A DNA stretch of 61,974 bases from Thermodesulfatator sp. Its GTDB lineage: Bacteria > Desulfobacterota > Thermodesulfobacteria > Thermodesulfobacteriales > Thermodesulfobacteriaceae. Below are positions 17,763-25,442 of the stretch, piece by piece. The DNA lies in NCBI GenBank assembly GCA_027064165.1, contig JAMOQE010000013.1, positions 1 through 61,974 on the forward strand, read 5' to 3'. The stretch's first letter is position 1. Each line of letters starts with the position of its first letter. The position numbers and the translations under genes are program-made. The notes beneath the pieces were generated by a model. That model was not told the DNA's origin and searched no databases. It saw nothing but the letters and a program-made list of their open reading frames with translations.

Positions 17763-18645
17763 AGTATTTAGCCCACCTGAGTGCTTCTCTCCATTCTTCT
17801 TCGGTAATCTTCCGATCAAGAGGGGGATACTTCCAGGCATCACCACAGGGCCTGTATTGATCCATAAGATTAAAATAGGTATTCTTTGATATTTCCTCAG
17901 CCACAAATTTTATAACTTCTTCTGTTTGAGAAAGGCCTCCGGGAAGCACAAGATGCCTTACTAAAAGACCTCTTCTGGCAATACCTCCTTCTATCACCAG
18001 GTCTCCTACCTGCCTGTGCATCTCCTTTACTGCTTCTCTTACCACTTTAGAATAATCCTTTACCTTTGAAAGCTTAAGTGCCACTTCGTCGTCCATATAC
18101 TTTATGTCTGGCATATAAATATCCACAATGCCTGAAAGAAGCTTTAAAACTTCTACACTCTCATACCCCCCACAGTTGTAAACTATTGGAAGATTCAAAC
18201 CCTGTTTTGCTGCTATGTAGATGGCCTTCACTATAAAAGGCACCTGATGAGTTGGGGTAACCAGATTTATATTATGACAGCCCCACATTTGTAAAATAAG
18301 CATAATCTTGGCAAGGTCTTCAACTGTAATAACATCACCCTCACCCAGATGGCTTATTTCCCAATTCTGGCAAAACACGCAGCGCAAATTACACCATGTA
18401 AAGAAAATTGCTCCTGAACCTCCTTCTCCCACAAGAGGCCTTTCCTCACCAAAATGAGGGCCATAGCTTGAAACAACAGGCCTGTCAAGCACCTGACAGA
18501 TGCCTTTTTCCCCTTTTAATCTATTCACCCTGCACTGATTGGGACAAAGACGACATTCCTCAAGAAAACTCCATAATGCCTCCACCCTTTTCTCAAGCTC
18601 TCCAGTTTTCAATAATTCAAGATATCCAGGATAATTTTTTAACAT
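17716..18645 (-). CDS. Radical SAM protein, PflX-like (COG1313)
   Basis: A 309-residue radical SAM enzyme. CNLRCVFC (Cys 85, 89, 92) is the 4Fe-4S and SAM signature. Upstream there is an extra Cys cluster (31, 34, 38, 50: CRLCPNQC and GIC) typical of the pyruvate-formate-lyase-activase-like family often named PflX. The substrate is not known for most members, and no glycyl-radical enzyme is encoded nearby. It overlaps the Fe-S oxidoreductase gene upstream by 7 bp, which could supply electrons (inference). Confidence 0.88.
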   Translation of the reverse strand: MLKNYPGYLELLKTGELEKRVEALWSFLEECRLCPNQCRVNRLKGEKGICQVLDRPVVSSYGPHFGEERPLVGEGGSGAIFFTWCNLRCVFCQNWEISHLGEGDVITVEDLAKIMLILQMWGCHNINLVTPTHQVPFIVKAIYIAAKQGLNLPIVYNCGGYESVEVLKLLSGIVDIYMPDIKYMDDEVALKLSKVKDYSKVVREAVKEMHRQVGDLVIEGGIARRGLLVRHLVLPGGLSQTEEVIKFVAEEISKNTYFNLMDQYRPCGDAWKYPPLDRKITEEEWREALRWAKYYGLKRLDDRRARFWD

Positions 18646-19613
18646 AAAAGCTCTAACCAGTGAACCACCTTAGGAGGTTCTTTAAGATGAAACTTAAAAT
18701 TAAGATAACACCCTATACAAAAAGTAGCAAGGTAATCCTTTCCTTCAAGTTTCTTTTTCCAGAATTTTTGATACTTTTCAGGAAAACCCATTTTTAAAAG
18801 GGGAAACCTGGGAGACCCACAACAAAATTCCTCTACTTTAAGATTATATTTAAAAGCCTTTCTTTCGTCTGTCAAGTGGCAGGGCAAATGAAAAAGCACC
18901 TTTTCTGAAAAAACTTTGAGTTCCTCTGGGCATTCTCTAAAAAGATAGGCATAAGCTGAGATAATCTTCTCTGAAAATTGCCCTACTTCTTCGGAATTTT
19001 CAAGAATAAGAGGATAAATTTTTTTAAACATCCACCAGCAGGTAGCACAGAAAACTACAATTTCTTTTCCGGCCTTTAAAACCAACTCCACAATCTTCAA
19101 AGCCTGTTTTTTTAAACCTTCAAAGTTTCTTGTTATCAGATAACCTATGCCGCAGCACCCTTCTTCTATAAGAGAGGCTTTTTTACCCTGTTTCTGTAAA
19201 AAAAGAAGAAACTTTTTAAGTGCCCGGGGATAAAAGTTTTTTACATCGCAGGAAAAGAAAATCAAAATATCTGCTTGCTCAGGTGTAACCGTAAGGGAAG
19301 AAAAGTCATCCTTTGTTTTAAAGGTCTCATAAAGAAAAAAAGGATTCCTTTCAAAAGGAAAGGGCAAAGATAGAAACTTTTTAAAATTGTTTTTCAAAAG
19401 ATATTCAAAATAAAGAAGGGGGAAAGAAATACCATGGGGGCAGGTCCTACTGCAAGCCTCGCACCAGGTGCACTGTTCAAAGGAGGGGTGGTGTAGCCCT
19501 GCCTCCAGAAAAGCAAGTCTTCCTCTGGGAGAATAAGCCTCAGACAAAAACACCTGATAAGTAGGACAGGTGGACAAACACTTTCCGCATCTGGTGCATA
19601 ATTCAAGAGTCAT
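18639..19613 (-). CDS. CCG-domain iron-sulfur oxidoreductase subunit, GlcF/HdrD-like
   Basis: A 324-residue soluble protein. Two 4Fe-4S ferredoxin motifs lie at the N-terminus (Cys 6, 9, 12, 16 and 48, 51, 54, 58). Two CCG-type cysteine-rich segments follow (EEGCCGIGY with CATCWWMF and FHLPCHL, then EEFCCGSPRF with CIGCYLN), as in glycolate oxidase GlcF, LutA and heterodisulfide reductase HdrB/HdrD. Proteins of this build pass electrons or act on disulfide or hydroxyacid substrates. No flavin partner subunit (GlcD-like) is adjacent, so its redox partner is unknown. Confidence 0.88.
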   Translation of the reverse strand: MTLELCTRCGKCLSTCPTYQVFLSEAYSPRGRLAFLEAGLHHPSFEQCTWCEACSRTCPHGISFPLLYFEYLLKNNFKKFLSLPFPFERNPFFLYETFKTKDDFSSLTVTPEQADILIFFSCDVKNFYPRALKKFLLFLQKQGKKASLIEEGCCGIGYLITRNFEGLKKQALKIVELVLKAGKEIVVFCATCWWMFKKIYPLILENSEEVGQFSEKIISAYAYLFRECPEELKVFSEKVLFHLPCHLTDERKAFKYNLKVEEFCCGSPRFPLLKMGFPEKYQKFWKKKLEGKDYLATFCIGCYLNFKFHLKEPPKVVHWLELLC

Positions 19614-20193
19614 TGCCTTCTACCAGGTCTTCAAACCACCAGGAGCACCACTCGGTTTCAAGCACTTTTGTGGCAAGTTCTTTTCCATAGGAAGTCAAAA
19701 GCCTTTTTCTGGCAAAGTCAATCCAGCGGGGGGCATAAGGGTTCCCAAGATCCGCATGTTCTTTAAGCTGAAGCAAAAGATCTATTACATCCGCATCATG
19801 CACAAGTTTTGCTTCAAGGCTTTCACCCTTTCTGTATTCCTGCCACAAAGTTACTACTTCCTCCTCAAGGAGAGTTCCCGAAACCGCCTCTTTAAGAGCT
19901 CTTTCCTCATCTGCTTGATCGTAAAGCTTATTTACAGCATTGAAGTCTCCTATCCTTGCCTCTGGGAGATCGTGAAGAAGGGCCATTTTTAAGACTTTCT
20001 CTCTATCAAGCACACCTTTACCCTGCTCTTTTTCGCACATTGTGCAAAGCATCCATGCCACAAAGGCAACTCCAAATGAGTGAGCAGCAACGCTCTCCTT
20101 ACCCCTTCCTAAATAAGGATAACCGGTACGATAAATCTTTTTTAAAAAAGAGGCCTCAAAAAGGAGTTCTGCATCCCTAATTCGCTTTTTCAA
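19603..20193 (-). CDS. HD-domain phosphohydrolase, YfbR/HDDC2-like
   Basis: A protein of about 196 residues with the HD metal-binding set: an N-terminal His in VAAHSFG, the HD pair in LLHDLPEARIGDF and a distal Asp in HDADVIDLLLQLKE. This order and length match 5'-deoxynucleotidases of the YfbR/HDDC2 type, which dephosphorylate dNMPs. The frame is open to a TTG at 20220, but the TTG at 20193 is preceded by aaaggagg at proper distance and is the better start. It overlaps the end of speB by about 17 bp. Confidence 0.85.
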   Translation of the reverse strand: MKKRIRDAELLFEASFLKKIYRTGYPYLGRGKESVAAHSFGVAFVAWMLCTMCEKEQGKGVLDREKVLKMALLHDLPEARIGDFNAVNKLYDQADEERALKEAVSGTLLEEEVVTLWQEYRKGESLEAKLVHDADVIDLLLQLKEHADLGNPYAPRWIDFARKRLLTSYGKELATKVLETEWCSWWFEDLVEGNDS

Positions 20194-21067
20194 GACTTCC
20201 TCCTTTATTTTTCCAGGCAAGAAGTGCTGACACTTTAAAAATAAGCCTTGCTGCTATATATTCAGTAATATGATGAGAAGGTAAGGGCATCGTCTCCACG
20301 ATGTCCATACCCACAGGGGTTCCACAAAGAAAGGCAGTTTTTAAAATTTCCCAGACTTCTTCCCAGAAAAGACCTCCTGGTTCAGGCGTCCCCACCCCGG
20401 GACACAAAGAGGGATCAAAAACATCCATGTCAAGAGATAAATAAAAACAGTCTCCTTCAACAAAGGACTTTATTTCTGCTAAAAGCTCCTCCAAATCCTT
20501 TTTAACTTCTCTTGCCGGTATAAGCCTCACTTTAGAAGATTCCCGGGCAAAGAGATACTCTTCTTTACTCATGGTACGGATACCAATGCTTAAAATATTA
20601 CCTCCTTCTTCAATAATCCTTTTCATTACAGTGGCATGATTGACTTTGGTACCCAGATATTCGTCTCTCAAATCGGGATGAGCGTCTAAGTGAATTACTT
20701 TTAAAGGCCTGCCATAAGTTTTAACTAAAGGTTTTACACAGGCGAGGCTAACAGTATGTTCTCCCCCAAGTGTAATGGGAAACATTCCCTTTTTAAGGGC
20801 ATCCTCTACTCTGGAAGAAATTAATTTAAGGGCATCCTGAATATCATAAGGGAGTTCTTCCACAGGGTAGGTAAAAAAACCTATTTCTTTATAAGGCTCC
20901 AGCAAAAATTCTTCATCAAAAAATTCCAGATGAGGGCTTACTTTAAGGATTTCAAAAGGGCCTTCCCAGGTACCTTTTTTCCAGCAGGTAGTAAGCTCAA
21001 GAGGAGCAGGTATAAGGGCTACCCCTGCCTCCTCGGCATCAGGTAGCCCAAGAAAAGTTAACTTCAT
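20177..21067 (-). CDS. speB: Agmatinase/ureohydrolase
   Basis: A 296-residue member of the arginase/agmatinase family with all binuclear-Mn motifs: GGEHTVSL, HLDAHPDLRDEY and SLDMDVFDPS. It should release urea from agmatine to give putrescine, or from N1-aminopropylagmatine to give spermidine, the route found in some thermophiles. It begins 9 bp after speD, so the two polyamine genes are co-transcribed. The exact guanidino substrate cannot be settled from the motifs. Confidence 0.93.
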   Translation of the reverse strand: MKLTFLGLPDAEEAGVALIPAPLELTTCWKKGTWEGPFEILKVSPHLEFFDEEFLLEPYKEIGFFTYPVEELPYDIQDALKLISSRVEDALKKGMFPITLGGEHTVSLACVKPLVKTYGRPLKVIHLDAHPDLRDEYLGTKVNHATVMKRIIEEGGNILSIGIRTMSKEEYLFARESSKVRLIPAREVKKDLEELLAEIKSFVEGDCFYLSLDMDVFDPSLCPGVGTPEPGGLFWEEVWEILKTAFLCGTPVGMDIVETMPLPSHHITEYIAARLIFKVSALLAWKNKGGSLEKAN

Positions 21068-21076
21068 TTGTTCTCA

Positions 21077-21523
21077 CTATATAATGAGATCTTTTCTCTC
21101 AAGTTTAATATAGTTCTCAACTGCTCTAATGGAACGGGGGAACTCAAGGCCCCTATCAAGGAATCTAATTTCACTCTTTTTTATCTCAAAAATTCTGGTA
21201 ATATCCTCTATAGCCTTATCTGCATTAAAAGGCTTGCAGGAAAAAATATCCACACTGAGATAAAGCTTCTCAGGAAAGGTGTGAATGCTAATATGGCTCT
21301 CAGCAATGATTACAAATCCAGAAATACCCCAATCCTCAGGAACAGGTGCATAATACTTAAATACATAAGGGGGCATAATTTTTGTCATCTCAATCTCTTC
21401 AGGATACTTACTCAGAAAATTGTAGATATAATCAAGATCCATTAGCTTTTCCCTGTTGGCTCCATAGCCATCAATAATAAGATGCTGACCGAAGCCGTAC
21501 TCAAATTTTTCTGTATTTTTCAT
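21077..21523 (-). CDS. speD: SpeD-family pyruvoyl decarboxylase (AdoMet decarboxylase)
   Basis: A 148-residue proenzyme of the prokaryotic AdoMet decarboxylase family. The self-cleavage site is Glu75-Ser76 in AESHISIHTFPE, with His81 and Cys96 (FSCKP) at the spacings found in the Thermotoga enzyme (5 and 20 residues after the Ser). Cleavage would give a pyruvoyl group and two subunits. The usual product, decarboxylated SAM, donates aminopropyl for spermidine. Some SpeD homologs act instead on arginine or ornithine, and the adjoining agmatinase makes an arginine-decarboxylase role worth testing. It is the first gene of the 20-gene minus-strand run. Confidence 0.93.
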   Translation of the reverse strand: MKNTEKFEYGFGQHLIIDGYGANREKLMDLDYIYNFLSKYPEEIEMTKIMPPYVFKYYAPVPEDWGISGFVIIAESHISIHTFPEKLYLSVDIFSCKPFNADKAIEDITRIFEIKKSEIRFLDRGLEFPRSIRAVENYIKLERKDLII

Positions 21524-21577
21524 GGCTACCCCCCTTAAGAGAAATAGTTGATGTACCCTCTGGGAACGCTGGTTTAA

Positions 21578-21603
21578 ATTATATCAAAAATTTTTTTTGT
21601 CAA
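21578..21603 (-). promoter_or_regulatory. Promoter of speD and the following run
   Basis: On the minus strand a perfect TTGACA (21598-21603) is followed by TATAAT (21578-21583) with a short 14-bp spacer, or by TAATTT (21576-21581) with 16 bp. The leader to the speD ATG is about 45-50 bases. It is the only clear promoter seen for the gene run that ends at holB. Confidence 0.6.
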
Positions 21604-21672
21604 GTTTTTTTTAAAAAATTTTTGAACAATACCTAAAGCACTGGCAAAAATTTTTAAAAAGGTCTGAATATC

Positions 21673-21700
21673 TTGATTTTTTGGCCGTTTTTGTTATACT
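21673..21700 (+). promoter_or_regulatory. Promoter of the M48 protease gene
   Basis: TTGATT (21673-21678) and TATACT (21695-21700) are separated by 16 bp. The predicted start of transcription is about 7 bases before the ATG at 21714, where no Shine-Dalgarno exists, suggesting a nearly leaderless mRNA. Confidence 0.5.
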
Positions 21701-21713
21701 TTTCATACAAAAT

Positions 21714-22973
21714 ATGAGATACTTAAAATTAATACTCATTTTCAGTTGGCTCCTATTTATTTCCAGCTGTGCCTCTTCTTCAGGACCCCACCTTCAATTA
21801 ATAAATGAAAAAGACGAGATTCGCCTTGGCAAACTCTACACTTTTTATTATATAGATGAAGGAGAAGGGCTTTTCCCTGAAAAAGAGGTACAGGCTTATG
21901 TAAGGAAAATCGGAGAAAAATTGGCCTCTGTTACCCCAAGGAGGCTCCCTTATAAATTTTTTGTGCTTAATTCAGAAGAAATTAATGCGTTTGCCCTTCC
22001 CGGTGGTCCTGTAATGGTCACAAGGGCCCTGCTTTTACACCTTCATAGTGAAAGTGAGCTTGCTACAGTCCTCGGGCATGAGCTGGGCCACATTAATGCA
22101 AGACATCACGAAAAATTTCTGGAAAAAAGGTTTACTCTAAATTTACTTCTTACTATCAGCAACTTTTTTTTACCCGACACTACAAGTGGAGAAATTCTCT
22201 GGAGGCTTGAAAATATTGGAGCTTCTTTGCTTACCCTAAAATTCAGCAGAGATCAGGAAAGAGAAGCAGATCGGTATGGTATCATCTTTGCCTGCAAGGC
22301 AGGTTATACTCCTTATAGCATTATAGGAGTATTTAACACCTTCAAAAAGCTTGAAAAAAAAAGGCCTCCTGAGTGGCTCTCAACTCATCCCCTTCCAGAA
22401 ACAAGAATAAAAGAAGCTAAAGCTTTTCTGGCCTCTTTTTATTGCCCAAATGGACAAAAAAAAGACTCTCCAGAATTCCATCGGATAAAAAATATTATTT
22501 TAAAAACTTCTGCTTCCTATAACCTCGTAAAAAAAGCTGAAAAAGCCTACAAAAAGGGAGATACAAAAGGGGCTTACTCCTATCTAAACAAAGCACTAAA
22601 TTTATATCCCAAAAATACTCTGGCTGCCCTGCTCCTTTCCATCCTTTATATAAAAGACAAAAAATACGAAAAAGCCAAACACTATGCTCTTCTGTGTCTA
22701 AGATACGACCCTGAATGGTTTAGTGCAAATATCGTAGCAGGTATAGCTTCCTTTTATCAAAAAAATTACTTTCAGGCAGAAACTTATTTTAAAGAAGCCA
22801 GACACCTGATTCCCTTTAAAGGCATAAGTTATTATTATTTAGGAAGAATTGCAGAAACTCAGAGGAACTATCTAAGAGCAATAAATTATTATCAAAAAGC
22901 CCTGAAACTTGGCCCAAAAAATGAGTACTGGTATAAAGACTGCTATAGGAGGTATAAAAGGCTCGTATTTTAA
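21714..22973 (+). CDS. Lipoprotein M48 metalloprotease with TPR repeats, BepA-like
   Basis: A 419-residue envelope protease. A lipoprotein signal peptide ends at ISSC (Cys19), so the mature protein is lipid-anchored. The zinc site is HELGH (122-126), with a third ligand in DQEREADRYG. TPR repeats fill about residues 270-419 (e.g. AEKAYKKGDTKGAYSYLNKA). The build matches BepA/YfgC, which checks assembly of outer-membrane proteins such as LptD and BamA. The open frame begins at a TTG (21681), but the ATG at 21714 gives the proper signal peptide. Its stop overlaps the stop of the convergent ahbAB gene. Confidence 0.92.
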   Translation: MRYLKLILIFSWLLFISSCASSSGPHLQLINEKDEIRLGKLYTFYYIDEGEGLFPEKEVQAYVRKIGEKLASVTPRRLPYKFFVLNSEEINAFALPGGPVMVTRALLLHLHSESELATVLGHELGHINARHHEKFLEKRFTLNLLLTISNFFLPDTTSGEILWRLENIGASLLTLKFSRDQEREADRYGIIFACKAGYTPYSIIGVFNTFKKLEKKRPPEWLSTHPLPETRIKEAKAFLASFYCPNGQKKDSPEFHRIKNIILKTSASYNLVKKAEKAYKKGDTKGAYSYLNKALNLYPKNTLAALLLSILYIKDKKYEKAKHYALLCLRYDPEWFSANIVAGIASFYQKNYFQAETYFKEARHLIPFKGISYYYLGRIAETQRNYLRAINYYQKALKLGPKNEYWYKDCYRRYKRLVF

Positions 22974-23953
22974 TCATAAAATAGCTTGAGCCTGACTTTT
23001 TTGAGCTCTTTCAAAGTTTCAAGCACACGGTAATTTTTAACAGAAAACTTCTCTGCTATTTTGTGGATAACCTTAGCTTCTTCCCTGTTTGAAAAATGGC
23101 ACATGGAATAGACATTAAAAGGCCAGTGAGGATAGCATTTTCTTTCGTAGCAATGGCTTACAAACTTTTGCCTTGCAAGAAAATTTCCAAATTCTTCTTT
23201 TTGGAAAGGATCCGTCACCTCCCAGGCCACCATAAAATTGGTCTTTAATCCAAGTTTATTGCTTTTCATAAGAGCACCAAACCTTCTCAGTGCCCCTATC
23301 TGCTTTTTAGTCCTGATCCAGGAAAAAATTTGCTCTTCGGTGAGGTTTAATTGCTGAGCAATAAAAGAAAATGGTCTGGGAGAAAGTTCAAGCGGCTCCT
23401 GAAGGGCCTTTACTATACTTACATCCTCTAAGGAATAAGTGTGCTCAGTAAAATTTTCTTCCTTTTCATTTTCTTCTTGATCTGAAGAAGTTATTCCAAA
23501 AATTGTAGAAATTTTAAAAGTTTTTATAACTGGAAGATAAAGCATATCTTTAGCATCTGAAGCCCTGGCCAGAGAATTAGCCTCTTTCAGAAGCTCTTTC
23601 TCCGGCGGTACAACCAGAATAAACCAGAGCTGATATTCACTGTTTCTCAAGTAATTGTGACTAACTCCTGGATGAGCATTTATAATCTCTGCTGCCTTTT
23701 CAAGGTGTTGGGGAGGCACTTTCATAGCAAAAAGTGCCGAATGATGACCAAAGAAATTGGGTTCAAAAATAGCCGAAATCTGTCTTAAAATGCCCTTTTC
23801 TCTCCAATAAATAAGACGGGCAATAACTTCTTCTTCTGAAAGCCCCACCCTCTGCCCCAGCTCATAAAAAGGGCGTTCCGTGAGAGGAAAATCCTTTTGA
23901 ACAAGCTCAAAAAGCCTTTTATCCTGCAGAGAAAAAATATACTCAGGACCCAT
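22970..23953 (-). CDS. ahbAB: Siroheme decarboxylase, fused AhbA-AhbB
   Basis: A 327-residue protein made of two Lrp/AsnC-like halves (1-153 and 173-327) joined by an acidic linker. Half 1 has [11 protein letters not shown] and GVSHNYLRN; half 2 has [19 protein letters not shown] and [11 protein letters not shown]. These are the signatures of AhbA/NirD/H-like and AhbB/NirL/G-like proteins, which decarboxylate siroheme to didecarboxysiroheme in the alternative heme pathway of sulfate reducers and archaea (or in heme d1 synthesis). AhbA and AhbB are often separate; fused NirDL forms are known. It overlaps rpoD by 11 bp. No other ahb gene is in the window. Confidence 0.88.
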   Translation of the reverse strand: MGPEYIFSLQDKRLFELVQKDFPLTERPFYELGQRVGLSEEEVIARLIYWREKGILRQISAIFEPNFFGHHSALFAMKVPPQHLEKAAEIINAHPGVSHNYLRNSEYQLWFILVVPPEKELLKEANSLARASDAKDMLYLPVIKTFKISTIFGITSSDQEENEKEENFTEHTYSLEDVSIVKALQEPLELSPRPFSFIAQQLNLTEEQIFSWIRTKKQIGALRRFGALMKSNKLGLKTNFMVAWEVTDPFQKEEFGNFLARQKFVSHCYERKCYPHWPFNVYSMCHFSNREEAKVIHKIAEKFSVKNYRVLETLKELKKVRLKLFYD

Positions 23954-25424
23954 ATATCAAAAAGTTCTTGAGAAGTTTTACTCGGTTAGGATGCTTCAGC
24001 TTTCTTAAAGCTATGGTTTCTATTTGCCTTATTCTTTCTTTAGTCACACCAAACTTTTTCCCCACCTCTTCAAGAGTATAATAGTCTTTTTCGCCTATAC
24101 CAAATCTCATTCTGATAATCTTTTCCTCGCGTGGAGAAAGAGTCTTTAGAAGTTCCCTTATCTTTTCTGAAAGAGCAGAATTAAAGGTAACTTCTTCAGG
24201 TTTCAGGGTGTTCTGATCTTCTATAAAGTCTCCAAGAGTAGAGTCTTCTTCGTCTCCCACAGTTGTCTCAAGAGAAATGGGTTGTTTCATTACTTTAAAG
24301 ATATAATTAAGCTTTTCCACAGGTAAACCAATTTCTTTGGAAAGTTCCTCCAGAGTGGGTTCTCTTCCATAACCCTGATAAAATTTGGTGGAAATTATCT
24401 TGCTGATTTTGTAAATTGTTTCTATAATATGCACAGGAATCCTTATAGTACGGGTATTCTCTGCCAGATAACGGGTTATGGCCTGTCTTATCCACCAGGT
24501 AGCATAGGTACTGAACTTAAAGCCCTTTCTATAATCAAACTTTTCCACTGCTTTAAGCAGTCCTATATTACCCTCCTGAATGAGATCACTTAAAAAAAGA
24601 CCATTGGGAGAATATCTTCTCGCTATAGAAATAATGAGTCTCAAATTTGCCTTTACAAGTTCTTCCTTGGTTTTCTTAAGCTTAAAACAGGCCTGAGAAA
24701 TTACCTCTCCACTTTTCCATAGCTCATCAGGAGGCACTCCAAAATAATCTTCGCACTTTTTCAGAAACTTTTTATACCTCTCAAGTTCAGCCACTATCTT
24801 CTTCAACTCATTGTTTGGCCCAGACATCTTTTTATTGAGTAATTCTTCTTCATCAAAATTATATTTTTCTCTAAGACGTTTTATAAGCCTATCAAAAGCC
24901 TTTTTCCTTTCGTATGCCTCCAATACTTCACACATAATCTCGTCAAGGAGAAACTTGGTAGGCCTGCATTTATAAATGAGTTCTATAACTTTTTCTATAA
25001 AAGCCTCTTTATTAAAGCTTTCAAAATTCTCAAGAAGCTCGTTTATACACTCTTTAAGTTCTTCCACCCACTCCTCTGCCCTTCCTTCCTTTTCCAGTTC
25101 TTCAAAATCTTTAAACAAACAGTTAAATTTCTTTTGTCTTTCTGCCTGAATAATTAATTTATAAAACTTAGCTACCTGATGATAATATTTAAAAGATTCT
25201 TTAAGAATTATTTTTTCCTGCTCCTCTATAGTCTTGCCTATTCTTACCTCATCCTCTTTAGAAAGAAGTTTGGTAGCAAAAACTTCTTTAAAGTAAATTC
25301 TTATGGGATCCCGTGTTTTACCTTGGGCTTCTTCTTTAGATTCTTCCAAGAAGTCTTCTTCAAATTCTTCAAAAAGACCTTCCTCTTCAAAAAGACAAAC
25401 ATTCCTTTTTTTCTGAAATCCCAT
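23943..25424 (-). CDS. rpoD: RNA polymerase primary sigma factor
   Basis: A 493-residue group 1 sigma-70 factor. Region 1.2 is [21 protein letters not shown] long non-conserved insert (about 80-230) precedes region 2, with [31 protein letters not shown] and [15 protein letters not shown] (the -10 contacts). Region 3 starts near RIPVHI, and region 4 ends with [19 protein letters not shown] (the -35 helix-turn-helix). The acidic region 1.1 is short. The start has a strong gggagg. It follows dnaG by 18 bp, the classical rpsU-dnaG-rpoD order with mutS2 added. Confidence 0.96.
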   Translation of the reverse strand: MGFQKKRNVCLFEEEGLFEEFEEDFLEESKEEAQGKTRDPIRIYFKEVFATKLLSKEDEVRIGKTIEEQEKIILKESFKYYHQVAKFYKLIIQAERQKKFNCLFKDFEELEKEGRAEEWVEELKECINELLENFESFNKEAFIEKVIELIYKCRPTKFLLDEIMCEVLEAYERKKAFDRLIKRLREKYNFDEEELLNKKMSGPNNELKKIVAELERYKKFLKKCEDYFGVPPDELWKSGEVISQACFKLKKTKEELVKANLRLIISIARRYSPNGLFLSDLIQEGNIGLLKAVEKFDYRKGFKFSTYATWWIRQAITRYLAENTRTIRIPVHIIETIYKISKIISTKFYQGYGREPTLEELSKEIGLPVEKLNYIFKVMKQPISLETTVGDEEDSTLGDFIEDQNTLKPEEVTFNSALSEKIRELLKTLSPREEKIIRMRFGIGEKDYYTLEEVGKKFGVTKERIRQIETIALRKLKHPNRVKLLKNFLIYGS

Positions 25425-25442
25425 AGCCCCTCCCTATTTTCT

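Noticed and set aside
17763-17906. N-terminal extension of the phosphatase frame
   Set aside because: It lies within the radical SAM coding region and does not resemble the phosphatase family; the start is placed at 17762 or 17747.
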